Of a DNA stretch of 64,000 nucleotides, positions 25,459-35,349 are shown piece by piece. The stretch covers positions 1 to 64,000 of the forward strand of contig NZ_RQUY01000003.1 of the NCBI RefSeq assembly GCF_003992125.1, in the 5' to 3' direction. Position 1 is the first letter of the stretch. Each line of letters opens with the position of its first letter. This DNA comes from Veillonella caviae. Lineage in GTDB: Bacteria; Bacillota; Negativicutes; Veillonellales; Veillonellaceae. The position numbers and the translations under genes were made by a program. Below the pieces are notes generated by a model, which was not told the origin of the DNA, made no database searches, and was given only the letters and a program-made list of their open reading frames with translations.

Positions 25459-26547
25459 ATGAATCGTACACTAATAGCGTTAGCTTTGGGCATCATTACT
25501 GCACTAGGCCTAACAGGGTGCGGCGTACAGCAACAGGCTGTGACACATGATGAAATTATGAGCCAATTGCCAGATAAAACAAAAGCTTCACTAGAACGTT
25601 CTAATGACCCTAAAGAGATTGATAAAGAGTTTAGGAAACGTTTTGAAGCTACTCAAAAAACAGCGCATAACATCGTTCAACAAGACGGTGATACCATTAT
25701 GGTAAAACATCAGTTGGGTACTACGGTGATGCCAAAAGAACATAAACGTATCGTTGTTATTCGCGCTGAGGATCCTATGATTGCCTTAGATGAGCCATTT
25801 ATTGCGGCTAGTTATAATGATAAAAGTTATCTTTATAAAGACTTGGTAGCACGTAATGTACAACATATCAGTATTAATGATGAAACAAAAGCCATTAATT
25901 ATGAACAAGTACAAGCGTTGAAACCAGATTTAATTATCATGCGTGATTCTTATGGTCAAGGTGCTTATGATGCATTGAGCAAAATTGCACCGACCATTAC
26001 GGTCAATGTCAATAAAGAAGAAGTGGCTCTCCTTAGCATCGCCTATGCCTTGGGAGTACCTGAAAAAGGGGAAATGCGTTTAAAAGCTTATTATGACCAT
26101 GCTAAGCAAATAAGAATAGCGTTAGCGGATCGTATGAATAGTGAAACAACAGCAGTATTGCGTATATTAAATAAAGAAATTCGTCTTTACTCTTATTTGC
26201 GCAGCGATATGACATCATTTATGGCAGAATTATTGAATATTAAACCGGCAGATATGGTATTGGAAAGTGAATTAAATGCTTCTAATCATGCTATATCCTT
26301 AGAACGATTACCTGACCTCGATGCAGGGTATCTCGTAGTTACTGCTGGTTATGGTTCTACATCATCTAATAACTCTAATATTGCCATGGAACGCTTAACG
26401 AATATGGAAAAGGATGATTTGTGGAAAAATCTTACTGCCGTAAAAGAAAAACATGTACTTCTTGTAGATAGCTCCTTGTGGTTAGCTCATGGCATTATAG
26501 CTAAAGAGTTAGCTATGGACGATTTATATAATGCGTGGGGAAAATAG
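25459..26547 (+). CDS. Iron-chelate-binding lipoprotein of the ABC importer
   Basis: 362-residue periplasmic-type binding protein. It has a signal sequence with lipobox LTGC (Cys at residue 21), then a charged helical stretch (about 30-75), then the class III (FecB/BtuF) fold beginning near KRIVVIRAEDPMIALD, with YEQVQALKPDLIIM as a typical motif. It should be lipid-anchored outside the cytoplasmic membrane. Start ATG 25459 is used; the opening from 25438 overlaps the ATPase. Ligand unknown. Terminator follows at once. Confidence 0.87.
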   Translation: MNRTLIALALGIITALGLTGCGVQQQAVTHDEIMSQLPDKTKASLERSNDPKEIDKEFRKRFEATQKTAHNIVQQDGDTIMVKHQLGTTVMPKEHKRIVVIRAEDPMIALDEPFIAASYNDKSYLYKDLVARNVQHISINDETKAINYEQVQALKPDLIIMRDSYGQGAYDALSKIAPTITVNVNKEEVALLSIAYALGVPEKGEMRLKAYYDHAKQIRIALADRMNSETTAVLRILNKEIRLYSYLRSDMTSFMAELLNIKPADMVLESELNASNHAISLERLPDLDAGYLVVTAGYGSTSSNNSNIAMERLTNMEKDDLWKNLTAVKEKHVLLVDSSLWLAHGIIAKELAMDDLYNAWGK

Positions 26548-26551
26548 AATT

Positions 26552-26595
26552 AACAATCTCTCTGTAGACCTGTTCTATAGGGAGATTGTTTTTTG
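26552..26595 (+). terminator. Terminator of the iron importer operon
   Basis: 17-bp stem (26552-26568 with 26574-26590, two G-U pairs) and a TTTTTT run. Confidence 0.9.
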
Positions 26596-26727
26596 TGCAA
26601 ATATAAAATGTTAAAATAGCAAATGACTTCCCATAACTGCAGGGGAATTCCCATGACTTTTAGTAGGAATAGTGGTATACTAAATTTTATAAAACATATT
26701 ACCATCTATTGGTATTACATATATTCA

Positions 26728-26746
26728 CCGCCAAAGGGCGGTGGTT
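26728..26746 (+). repeat. Short GC-rich hairpin upstream of hydG
   Basis: CACCGCC and GGGCGGTG pair around a 3-4 base A loop, about 20 bases before the hydG start. It is unusually GC-rich for its surroundings and could modulate translation or be an RNA end. Confidence 0.4.
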
Positions 26747-26766
26747 AAAGAATTGAGGTAAGTACT

Positions 26767-28185
26767 ATGTATGATGTAACATCTTCTAAGGCAGAGGAAT
26801 TTATTTCTCATAATGAGATTTTAGAAACTCTTGCCTATGCAGAGGCAAACAAAGAAAATAGAGAGTTGCTAGATGAAATTTTAGCAAAAGCGGCTACTTT
26901 CAAAGGACTAAATCATAGAGAAGCAGCGGTATTGCTAGAATGTCCATTGCCAGAATATAAGGAAAAACTATTTGCCTTAGCGAAAGAAATTAAAAAAGCT
27001 ATTTATGGAGATCGTATTGTATTATTCGCTCCATTATATTTGTCTAATTACTGTATTAATGGATGTGTCTATTGTCCGTACCACTCTAAGAATCGCGACA
27101 TTAAACGCAAAAAATTGACACAGGACCAAATTCGTGAAGAAGTTATTGCATTAGAAGCAATGGGACATAAACGTATCGTTATCGAATCTGGTGAAGATCC
27201 GTTGAATAATCCTTTGGAGTACATTCTTGAATCTATTAAAACCATTTATAGCATTAAAAACAAGAATGGCGAGATTCGTCGTGTTAATGTTAATATTGCG
27301 GCATGTTCCGTAGAGGATTACAAAAAATTACACGAAGCGGGAATTGGAACCTATACATTATTTCAAGAAACATACAATAAAGAGAACTATGAAGCGCTCC
27401 ATCCAACAGGTCCTAAGAGCGATTATGCGTACCATACAGAAGCGATGGATCGTGCTATGCAAGGTGGTATCGATGACGTAGGCATCGGTGTATTGTATGG
27501 GCTGGAGCATTATAAATATGATTTTGTAGGGCTATTGATGCATGCAGAACATTTAGAAGCCGTATATGGCGTAGGTCCTCATACTATTAGCGTACCTCGT
27601 ATTTGTCCTGCTGATGATATAGATGTAGACGATTTCAGTAATGCTGTGCCTGATGATGTGTTTGAAAAAATTGTGGCGCTCATTCGCGTATCTGCGCCCT
27701 ATGCAGGTATGATTATGTCTACTCGTGAAACTCAGGAAATGCGTGAACGTGGTTTGGCATTGGGTATCTCTCAAATTAGTGGTGGTTCTCGTACAAGCGT
27801 AGGTGGATATAAAGAAGAGGAAAAGCCAGAGGACAATTCAGCACAATTTGATCGTAGTGATACACGTACATTAGATGAAATTGTAGATTGGTTATTAGAT
27901 TTAGGCTATGTACCGAGTTTCTGTACTGCATGTTACCGTGCAGGTCGAACAGGTGATAGATTTATGGCATTAGCTAAATCAGGGCAAATTCATAACTGCT
28001 GTCAACCAAATGCGTTAATGACATTGAATGAGTATATTATGGATTACGGCAATGAAAAGACAAAAGCTCATGGTGCAAAGGTCATTGAAAATCAATTAGA
28101 AAACATTAAAAATGATCTCGTTAAAGAGCGGGCTCGCAAATATATTTCTCAAATGGAAAATGGGGAACGGGACTTCCGATTTTAA
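26767..28185 (+). CDS. hydG: [FeFe]-hydrogenase maturase HydG (radical SAM)
   Basis: Splits tyrosine to p-cresol, CO and cyanide and builds the Fe(CO)(CN) units of the H-cluster of [FeFe] hydrogenases. The 472-residue length fits. The radical SAM cluster motif is CINGCVYC (Cys96, Cys100, Cys103); the C-terminal auxiliary cluster site is CTACYRAGRTGDRF...NCC, which is specific to HydG and separates it from the thiamine enzyme ThiH. RBS GAGGTAAG before the ATG. HydE and HydF are not adjacent, nor is any [FeFe] hydrogenase gene. The gene stands alone between two terminators. Confidence 0.93.
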   Translation: MYDVTSSKAEEFISHNEILETLAYAEANKENRELLDEILAKAATFKGLNHREAAVLLECPLPEYKEKLFALAKEIKKAIYGDRIVLFAPLYLSNYCINGCVYCPYHSKNRDIKRKKLTQDQIREEVIALEAMGHKRIVIESGEDPLNNPLEYILESIKTIYSIKNKNGEIRRVNVNIAACSVEDYKKLHEAGIGTYTLFQETYNKENYEALHPTGPKSDYAYHTEAMDRAMQGGIDDVGIGVLYGLEHYKYDFVGLLMHAEHLEAVYGVGPHTISVPRICPADDIDVDDFSNAVPDDVFEKIVALIRVSAPYAGMIMSTRETQEMRERGLALGISQISGGSRTSVGGYKEEEKPEDNSAQFDRSDTRTLDEIVDWLLDLGYVPSFCTACYRAGRTGDRFMALAKSGQIHNCCQPNALMTLNEYIMDYGNEKTKAHGAKVIENQLENIKNDLVKERARKYISQMENGERDFRF

Positions 28186-28188
28186 TTT

Positions 28189-28232
28189 AAAAGCATCTCT
28201 TATATGATAATGATAATAAGAGATGCTTTTTT
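28189..28232 (+). terminator. Terminator after hydG
   Basis: 15-bp perfect stem (28189-28203 with 28216-28230) and T-run. The loop reads ATGATAATGATA, resembling a Fur half-site repeat. Confidence 0.9.
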
Positions 28233-28302
28233 GTTGAGAAAAATATATTGAAAGATTATAAATTAAATAGAACAAGTGCTTTATTAATAAGGTTGTGTAG
28301 TG

Positions 28303-28337
28303 TATAATAAAGTGAATTGATAATGATAATGATTAGG
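28303..28337 (+). promoter_or_regulatory. Putative promoter and GATAAT-repeat (Fur-like) site before recJ
   Basis: TATAAT at 28303-28308 is followed by three tandem GATAAT-type hexamers (28319-28336: GATAAT, GATAAT, GATTAG), an arrangement known to bind Fur in other bacteria. No clear -35 is visible. The site would lie just after the start of transcription. Iron control of recJ would be unusual, so this is tentative. Confidence 0.4.
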
Positions 28338-28415
28338 AAGAGTTAGATGATATTGATTATAAACTAACTCATAGAAAATTTAGAAGTATAGATAAATATA
28401 ATAACTGAGGTTTTC

Positions 28416-30395
28416 ATGATTAAGAAAAAAAGATGGCGTATTGAGCCATCCCATAGCGAACAAGAAAGTGTCTTAATCCGTGAGCTCGGCGTAAATCCCA
28501 TTGTAGCTAAATTGATGGTTAATCGTCATATCGATATAGAAGAGGGGCGACGTTTTCTTGAAGGTTCTTTACAGGATTTGTTAGACCCCTTTACATTAAA
28601 AGATATGGACAAAGCAGTGAATCTTGTACAAAATGCTGTAGGAGAACAACAACCTATCGTAGTCTACGGTGATTATGATGTGGATGGCATTACGGCTACA
28701 TCGTTAATGTATCGCTTCCTAACAAAAATAGGTGCTAATGTATCATATTATATACCTGAACGTCAGAGTGAAGGGTATGGTCTCAATTTAGAAGCCTTAG
28801 AGCATCTTATTGAACAAGGAACATCATTAATCATTACGGTTGACTGTGGTATTAGCTCATATGATATCGTGAATGCTGTAAAAGAGCGTGTAGACATAAT
28901 TATTACAGATCATCATACTGCACCTGAATATATTCCGCCAGCAAAGGCCGTAATCAATCACAAGCAAAAAGATTGCCCATATAAAGATAAAAATTTGTCC
29001 GGTGTAGGGGTTGCTTTTAAATTGTGTCAAGCTATATATCTTCGACAATGTGGTGAATGGTACTTAGATGATTTAGATATTGTCGCCTTAGGTACCGTGG
29101 CGGATGTAGTGCCACTAGTAGGGGAAAACCGAATCATCGTACAAGCAGGTTTAAAAAAGATGAATGAGCAACCTAATTTAGGAATTCACAAGCTTATCGA
29201 TGTATCTGGACTTAGGGACAAGACCATTACTGCAGGTCATATTGGATTTACATTGGCTCCCCGATTAAATGCAGCCGGTCGCGTCACACACGCTACGCGT
29301 GCTGTAGAGTTACTTATTAGTAGAGATAGTGATGAGGCTGAGGCGATTGCAGCAGAATTACAAGAAACGAATATGGAACGTCAGGAAATCGAACGGACTA
29401 TTCATGAACAAGCTCGACAACAGGTGGCTAGCCAAGGACATTTGGCGGACTATGTGACCATAGTAGCCGACGAAGCTTGGCATCCAGGTGTTATCGGTAT
29501 CGTAGCATCTCGTTTAGTGGAAGAGTTTTATAAACCTACGTTAGTGATTAGTATTCGTGATGGTATAGGCAAAGGTTCGTGTCGTAGTATTGATGGGGTT
29601 AATATCTATGATGCATTGAAATCTTGCGAAGATATGCTAATTCAATTCGGAGGACATTCGGCTGCTGCTGGATTTAGCATCGATGCTAATCGTATAGATG
29701 AACTACGTAGAAGAATGACAGACTATTGTAAAGCAACTGTATCCGACGATGAATATACGCCGGTTGTCTCCGTAGATGCTGCATTGTTGGCAGATGACAT
29801 TGATATAGATATTATTGACCGCATATCTGCGCTAGAACCGTATGGTATGGGAAATAGTACACCAATCTTTGCCATTATGGATGTAACAGTTCAAGATATC
29901 ATGCTTATGGGGCAATTGAAAAATCACTGCAAGATTGTATTGGAAACGGCTAGTGGGACTCTAGATGCTATCGCGTGGAATCGACCAGAATTATTCCGAA
30001 ATATATTTCAAGGAATGAATGTGAAAGTTGCTTTCACATTACAAAAAAATGAATGGCAAGGATTTGTATCACCACAATTGATGATTCAAGATATAGAGCC
30101 TATTGTAGATGAGCAAATTCGTCTTACTACGGAGGGGCTGCGCGCTATTTATAGTATTGTTCGTCAATCGTTGCGTGGTGGATTACGGTCCATGTATTAT
30201 GTAGAACAAGATATATTGCGTCATAAACCAATTGATCAAAATGGCAGCTCTGCATTAATGGCTATCGACGTATTTAAAGAGCTAGGTATTATTAGTGAAG
30301 AAGTTAATGATATTGGTCAAAATATGTTACGGTGGAATGTTATCGATGGTCAATTAGATTTGACTACATCAGTTACATTTTTAACATATAGCTAA
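28416..30395 (+). CDS. recJ: Single-strand-DNA-specific exonuclease RecJ
   Basis: 5'-3' exonuclease for recombination and repair. 659 residues with the DHH phosphoesterase motifs in order: VYGDYDVDG (about 81-89), TVDCGIS, TDHHT (about 163-167), and the DHHA1 motif FGGHSAAAGFSI near 410. OB-fold and C-terminal parts follow. It is shorter than Bacillus RecJ because the extra C-terminal domain is reduced. It precedes rsh, as in many Firmicutes, though apt, commonly between them, is absent. Confidence 0.95.
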   Translation: MIKKKRWRIEPSHSEQESVLIRELGVNPIVAKLMVNRHIDIEEGRRFLEGSLQDLLDPFTLKDMDKAVNLVQNAVGEQQPIVVYGDYDVDGITATSLMYRFLTKIGANVSYYIPERQSEGYGLNLEALEHLIEQGTSLIITVDCGISSYDIVNAVKERVDIIITDHHTAPEYIPPAKAVINHKQKDCPYKDKNLSGVGVAFKLCQAIYLRQCGEWYLDDLDIVALGTVADVVPLVGENRIIVQAGLKKMNEQPNLGIHKLIDVSGLRDKTITAGHIGFTLAPRLNAAGRVTHATRAVELLISRDSDEAEAIAAELQETNMERQEIERTIHEQARQQVASQGHLADYVTIVADEAWHPGVIGIVASRLVEEFYKPTLVISIRDGIGKGSCRSIDGVNIYDALKSCEDMLIQFGGHSAAAGFSIDANRIDELRRRMTDYCKATVSDDEYTPVVSVDAALLADDIDIDIIDRISALEPYGMGNSTPIFAIMDVTVQDIMLMGQLKNHCKIVLETASGTLDAIAWNRPELFRNIFQGMNVKVAFTLQKNEWQGFVSPQLMIQDIEPIVDEQIRLTTEGLRAIYSIVRQSLRGGLRSMYYVEQDILRHKPIDQNGSSALMAIDVFKELGIISEEVNDIGQNMLRWNVIDGQLDLTTSVTFLTYS

Positions 30396-30506
30396 TAAAT
30401 GTGTGTTATTCGTCTTGCATATTAGCTTGCTATGAACCGAATTATATCTTTTGATATAGAATCAAAATAGAAGCACATTATACAAATATAATAGGGAGGT
30501 GATACC

Positions 30507-32747
30507 ATGACGACTGTAAACGAAGTAGGCAAAGCTTTAGTTGAACAATCAGGGTTTAACCGAGATAAAGCGCTAAAGGAATTTATGGATTATATTCATA
30601 CTTATTTGCATGATGAAGAATGCGACCTTGTTATGAAGGCTTTCAACATTGCTGAAAAAGCCCATGAAGGGCAGTTTAGAGCCTCTGGTGAACCGTATAT
30701 TATGCATCCTTTAGCGGTGGCAGAAATTCTTGCACATTTGCAAATTGACCATATTACATTGATGGCAGCATTGCTTCATGATGTGGTGGAAGATACGGAA
30801 TATACAAAAGAAGATATTGAGGAATTATTTGGTTCTGAAGTGGCGTTTCTTGTGGATGGCGTTACGAAATTAAATCAATTTCAATATGAAACTAAAGAAG
30901 ATCGGCAGATGGAAAATTATCGCAAGATGATTTTAGCTATGGCCAAAGATGTACGCGTAGTGGTTATCAAATTAGGTGATCGTTTACACAATATGAGAAC
31001 CTTGAAACATATGCGTAGTGATAAACAAAAACGCATTGCTAAAGAAACGCTAGAAATCTTTGCACCATTGGCTCATCGACTTGGTATTTTCAATGTGAAA
31101 TGGGAGCTAGAGGATTTATCGTTTCGTTATTTAGAGCCAGACAAGTACTACGATTTAGTAGACCAAATGAAGCAAAAACGACAGGCCCGTGAGGATATCA
31201 TCAATGATACGATGAAGCAATTGACGAAGGCCCTTGAGGAGGCTCATGTTAAGGCTGATATCAAAGGACGACCGAAGCATTTTTATAGCATTTATAAAAA
31301 AATGAAAAAAGATAATCGAGATTTGTCTCAAATTTATGATTTGCTTGCTGTTCGAGTTATCGTTGATTCTGTGCCTGATTGTTATGCGGTCCTCGGTATT
31401 GCTCATAGTTTATGGAAACCGTTACCATATCGCTTTAAAGATTATATTTCTATGCCGAAATCAAATATGTATCAATCTTTGCATACAACCGTTATTGGTA
31501 CTATGGGGCAGCCTGTAGAAATCCAAATCCGTACATGGGAAATGCATCGCATTTCAGAATATGGTGTAGCTGCTCACTGGCGTTATAAAGAAGGTAACAA
31601 GCATGGGGACAAAGATTTTGACCAAAAGGTAGCATGGCTTCGACAAGTTCTTGAATGGCAGGATACGAGCAATCCTACAGAACTAGTAAATGCATTGAAG
31701 TTAGATGTGTTTTCAGGGGAAGTTTTCGTATTTACGCCTAAAGGAGATGTCGTAAAATTACCGATTGGTTCGGTACCGCTTGATTTTGCATACCGCGTAC
31801 ATACTGATGTAGGTCATCGTTGTGTAGGTGCTAAAGTAAATGGCAAAATCGTACCGCTTGATTACACCTTACAAAATGGAGATATTGTTGATATTATTAC
31901 GTCTAAAAATGGAAAACCATCTTTAGACTGGCTAAATATCGTAGGTTCTTCTGAATCGAAGAGCAAAATCCGCAATTGGTTTAAACGAGAAAATAAAGAA
32001 GAAAATATTGAAAAAGGCTTGGAAGCCCTCGAAAAAGAAGCGAAGCGTCTCAATTATAATTGGAAAGAATTGTGTGCAGATGATCGCATTTCGCAAGTTA
32101 CCAAAATGCTTAATAGTGGCACTAATGAGGAATTATTTGCTGCCTGTGGCTATGGGGGGATTCCTGTTAGCACCGTACTGCTTCGATTAGTAGAGCTATA
32201 TAAAAAATCGAAAGATTTGGATGATTCTAAAAAGACTACAGAACAAATCATAGAAAAGCTAAAAGTGCAAGGTGCTAAAAAATCTAAAAATGGCACAGGC
32301 GTTCTTGTAAAAGGTGAAGCTGGCGTAATGGTGCGGATGGCTAAATGTTGTAATCCTGTACCTGGTGATGATATTATCGGCTATATTACGAGAGGCCGTG
32401 GCGTTTCTATACATCGTAGCGATTGTTCTAGTATGGGGCATAGTCCAGAGGATTTGGAACGTATGATAGAAGTATCCTGGGATGAATCTTCTGGCGAATC
32501 ATTCCATGTAGGTATTGATATTCAAGCTTATGATCGATCGGGCATTCTCATGGAAGTAATGGCGGTGTTGTCAGAATTGAAAATCACCATTACCAATATG
32601 AATGCTAAGGTTATTGAAGATACAAAAAATGTAAATATAAATGTTGTGGTGGAAATCAGAGATATATCGCAGCTAGATTTTGTTATGACGAAATTGCGCC
32701 GTATTAGAGAAGTTTATACTGTGCAACGCAGTAAAGGAGGTGCGTAG
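30507..32747 (+). CDS. rel: Bifunctional (p)ppGpp synthetase/hydrolase (Rel/RSH)
   Basis: Makes and degrades the stringent-response alarmone. 746 residues with the full long-RSH layout: HD hydrolase domain (about 35-190; HDVVEDTEYT intact, so hydrolysis is likely active), synthetase domain (about 240-360; RFKDYISMPKSNMYQSLHT), TGS domain (about 395-460, VFTPKGDVVKLP), conserved-cysteine region (KCCNPVPGD near 615) and C-terminal ACT domain. RBS GGGAGGTGAT precedes the ATG. One base overlaps the next gene. Confidence 0.96.
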   Translation: MTTVNEVGKALVEQSGFNRDKALKEFMDYIHTYLHDEECDLVMKAFNIAEKAHEGQFRASGEPYIMHPLAVAEILAHLQIDHITLMAALLHDVVEDTEYTKEDIEELFGSEVAFLVDGVTKLNQFQYETKEDRQMENYRKMILAMAKDVRVVVIKLGDRLHNMRTLKHMRSDKQKRIAKETLEIFAPLAHRLGIFNVKWELEDLSFRYLEPDKYYDLVDQMKQKRQAREDIINDTMKQLTKALEEAHVKADIKGRPKHFYSIYKKMKKDNRDLSQIYDLLAVRVIVDSVPDCYAVLGIAHSLWKPLPYRFKDYISMPKSNMYQSLHTTVIGTMGQPVEIQIRTWEMHRISEYGVAAHWRYKEGNKHGDKDFDQKVAWLRQVLEWQDTSNPTELVNALKLDVFSGEVFVFTPKGDVVKLPIGSVPLDFAYRVHTDVGHRCVGAKVNGKIVPLDYTLQNGDIVDIITSKNGKPSLDWLNIVGSSESKSKIRNWFKRENKEENIEKGLEALEKEAKRLNYNWKELCADDRISQVTKMLNSGTNEELFAACGYGGIPVSTVLLRLVELYKKSKDLDDSKKTTEQIIEKLKVQGAKKSKNGTGVLVKGEAGVMVRMAKCCNPVPGDDIIGYITRGRGVSIHRSDCSSMGHSPEDLERMIEVSWDESSGESFHVGIDIQAYDRSGILMEVMAVLSELKITITNMNAKVIEDTKNVNINVVVEIRDISQLDFVMTKLRRIREVYTVQRSKGGA

Positions 32748-33388
32748 TGGAAACATCAAAATTAGTACTTATGCGTATGCCATTAGGCCCATTAGGAACG
32801 AATTGCTATGTCATAGGTGATAAAGTCGTGGGCGAAGCACTCATTATAGACCCTGCTACAGCCGAAGTATTAAAAGCCTTGAAAAAACATGATTTACAAC
32901 CAAAGGCTATATTGCTTACTCACGGTCATGGAGATCATATTGGCGGGGTCCAAGATATTGTGAATCAATATGATGTGCCTATTTATATTCATCGCAATGA
33001 CGTGCCTTATTTATCAGACCCTGAACTAAATCTTAGTGCCTATAGTAATCCTACACAGATTACGGTGACGGGTACCATTAAAGAGGTGGTGTCTGGTGAT
33101 CATATTATATGTGGTACTATTGACTTGACAGTGTATGAAACACCGGGTCATACGCCAGGCGGTGTATGTTATTACACGCCAGGTTTAGTGTTTGCAGGTG
33201 ATACATTATTTAATCAATCCATTGGCCGTACCGATTTTATAAATGGTGATTATGATACATTATTGGAATCCATAAAAAACCAATTATATACATTACCAGA
33301 CGAGACCATGGTGTATCCTGGACATGGTCCAGAAACACAAATTGGATTTGAAAAAGAATATAATCCATTTGTGGTAGGTAATTTATAG
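32747..33388 (+). CDS. Metallo-beta-lactamase-fold hydrolase, glyoxalase II-like
   Basis: 213-residue MBL-fold protein with the zinc motif THGHGDHIGG (about residues 58-67) and the later metal ligands in TPGHTPGG, FAGDTLF and YPGHGPET. Such proteins are often annotated as hydroxyacylglutathione hydrolase, but the real substrate in rsh-linked members is unknown. Start is GTG 32747, whose first base is the last base of the rsh stop; AAAGGAGGTG at 32733-32742 supports it. The dtd gene often found here is missing. Confidence 0.88.
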   Translation: METSKLVLMRMPLGPLGTNCYVIGDKVVGEALIIDPATAEVLKALKKHDLQPKAILLTHGHGDHIGGVQDIVNQYDVPIYIHRNDVPYLSDPELNLSAYSNPTQITVTGTIKEVVSGDHIICGTIDLTVYETPGHTPGGVCYYTPGLVFAGDTLFNQSIGRTDFINGDYDTLLESIKNQLYTLPDETMVYPGHGPETQIGFEKEYNPFVVGNL

Positions 33389-33440
33389 GATTTGTGATAG
33401 AACGAAATCCTTAGATGTATTTAGTAAGAAAGGGAATACT

Positions 33441-33929
33441 ATGAATACAACATTAGAAACATTAAAAGAGCGTATTAAAGATAAAAAATATAAATTAACT
33501 ACACAACGTCAAACTATTTTACAAGCTTTTATTACTGCAGAAGAAAACCATTTAAGTGCAGAAGATGTGTATATACTCGTTAAAGAAGTAGCACCTGATA
33601 TCGGTTTGGCTACCATTTACCGCACATTAGATTTGTTCACTGAATTAGATTTGTTAAAACGCCTTGATTTTGGTGACGGTCGGAATCGTTATGAGTTAAA
33701 TGATGAAGAATTTGCTCATTTCCATCATCATTTGATTTGTGTAAAATGTGGAAAAGTATCTGAATTTGAAGATGATATGTTGGAAACATTGGAATCTATT
33801 ATTGCGAAAAAATTAAATTTCCGCACTGTGGATCACCAATTAAAAGTGTATGGTTACTGTAGCGATTGCCAGCAACATATGACGCCAGCAGAACTTGAGA
33901 AATTGGATAAAATGACTCATCATGCTTAA
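33441..33929 (+). CDS. fur: Fur-family metal-dependent repressor, probably Fur
   Basis: 162-residue regulator: N-terminal winged helix (about 10-90; LTTQRQTILQAF and ATIYRTLDLF), then the metal-binding HFHHHLIC motif and two CxxC pairs (CVKCG, CSDC) for structural zinc. Fur is favoured over PerR or Zur by the iron context (Fur-box-like sites at 22566 and 28319, overlapping hemZ), but family members are hard to tell apart by eye. I see no Fur box in its own 52-base upstream gap. Confidence 0.88.
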   Translation: MNTTLETLKERIKDKKYKLTTQRQTILQAFITAEENHLSAEDVYILVKEVAPDIGLATIYRTLDLFTELDLLKRLDFGDGRNRYELNDEEFAHFHHHLICVKCGKVSEFEDDMLETLESIIAKKLNFRTVDHQLKVYGYCSDCQQHMTPAELEKLDKMTHHA

Positions 33930-35349
33930 TGGATATCATTATAAAGGGCCATTGCCACTCGGTTCGGTAGTGGCCCATAATTGTGGCGCAGCGGGGCTTT
34001 TTTCCGATGCAGTAAATCCTGATGTAGTGCTAGATGCCGTAGAGAATGGCGATTCTTATGTACTTTCAGTTCGCGTTGATGGCATAGAACGTACATTTAC
34101 AGGGGCTATTACGTCCTTAGGACGTCGTCATATAGGGCAAGCATTGCTCGTATTCCTCAGAGAACTACAAGGATTACCATCCTATAATGAATGGGGGACT
34201 ATGGTGGGCGTGCGGCCTACGAAATTGTTACACAAATACATAGATACATATGGATCTGTAGAGGAAGCAACTCGTCACATTAGGGACGAGTTTTCTGTAT
34301 CTATGGAAAAACTTGATACCTTGGCTGCAATCGGTGTTTATCAACGACCTTTTGTTGAGGTTGGTGATGATCGTGATGTGAGTATTTATTGTGGAATCCC
34401 TTTTTGTGAAACCCGCTGTGTGTATTGTTCTTTTCCTTATGGACTGTATCAACAATACCCCCAGCAAGACTTATTTATTAATACATTGATGATGGATATA
34501 GATGATATGGTTAGCTTGTGTGAAAGCTACGGTCTTAATGTAAAAACATTATATATGGGTGGTGGTACGCCTACCATCTTAGATAATGATAGTTTTGACA
34601 CAGTGTTACGTGGATTATCTCGCATAGTTCCAAAAGGTCGTGAGTTTACTGTAGAAGCAGGCCGACCCGATTCAGTGACAAAAGAAAAAATTAAATCCAT
34701 GGAGTCTTGTCATGTGAATCGAATCAGTATTAATCCTCAAACTATGGATGATATTATTTTGCGCGCCATTGGTAGGGGCCATACGGTACAAGATATTGAT
34801 GATATGTATCGCTATGTCAGAAAATATACAAAATTAGCGGTTAATATGGATTTTATTGCTGGATTGCCTCATCAACAGATGATTCATATGGTAGATAATA
34901 TGGATTACATTTGTCAGAATTTACCTGAAAATGTTACAATTCATACGTTAGCAATTAAACGGGGGAGTCCTTTATATGATTTACAGATGCAAGAACATGT
35001 ACCGAATGAGTCTCTTGTAAGAGACATGGTACAATATGCAAAGGAGCGATTAGAAGTAGCTGGGTATGTACCATATTACTTATATCGCCAACAGTATATG
35101 AAAGGTCAATTAGAAAATATAGGATACACCTTACCCGGTAAAGCCTGCGAATATAATATTAATATAATGGAAGAGCGCCAAACGATTATGTCTATCGGGC
35201 CAGGTAGTTCATCAAAATGGATGCGTGCACCATTATTTAGACAGAAGAAACAACACATGCCGAAAGATGTAGACGTGTATAATGCAACGATACAGTCTTT
35301 ACTAAACAAACGGCATGCATTATGTGACTCATTTTGGGAGGTTCAGTGA
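33922..35349 (+). CDS. hemZ: HemZ-type coproporphyrinogen dehydrogenase-like radical SAM protein
   Basis: 475-residue protein of the HemN/HemZ group. The radical SAM motif is CETRCVYC (near residues 161-168) within GIPFCETRCVYCSF; MGGGTPT and GLPHQ are further family marks. An N-terminal domain of about 150 residues before the radical SAM core is typical for HemZ. Whether it is a true coproporphyrinogen oxidase or has another role is unsettled for HemZ proteins. It overlaps fur by 8 bases and hisS by one, so iron regulation and haem metabolism are translationally coupled. Confidence 0.88.
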   Translation: MLNGYHYKGPLPLGSVVAHNCGAAGLFSDAVNPDVVLDAVENGDSYVLSVRVDGIERTFTGAITSLGRRHIGQALLVFLRELQGLPSYNEWGTMVGVRPTKLLHKYIDTYGSVEEATRHIRDEFSVSMEKLDTLAAIGVYQRPFVEVGDDRDVSIYCGIPFCETRCVYCSFPYGLYQQYPQQDLFINTLMMDIDDMVSLCESYGLNVKTLYMGGGTPTILDNDSFDTVLRGLSRIVPKGREFTVEAGRPDSVTKEKIKSMESCHVNRISINPQTMDDIILRAIGRGHTVQDIDDMYRYVRKYTKLAVNMDFIAGLPHQQMIHMVDNMDYICQNLPENVTIHTLAIKRGSPLYDLQMQEHVPNESLVRDMVQYAKERLEVAGYVPYYLYRQQYMKGQLENIGYTLPGKACEYNINIMEERQTIMSIGPGSSSKWMRAPLFRQKKQHMPKDVDVYNATIQSLLNKRHALCDSFWEVQ

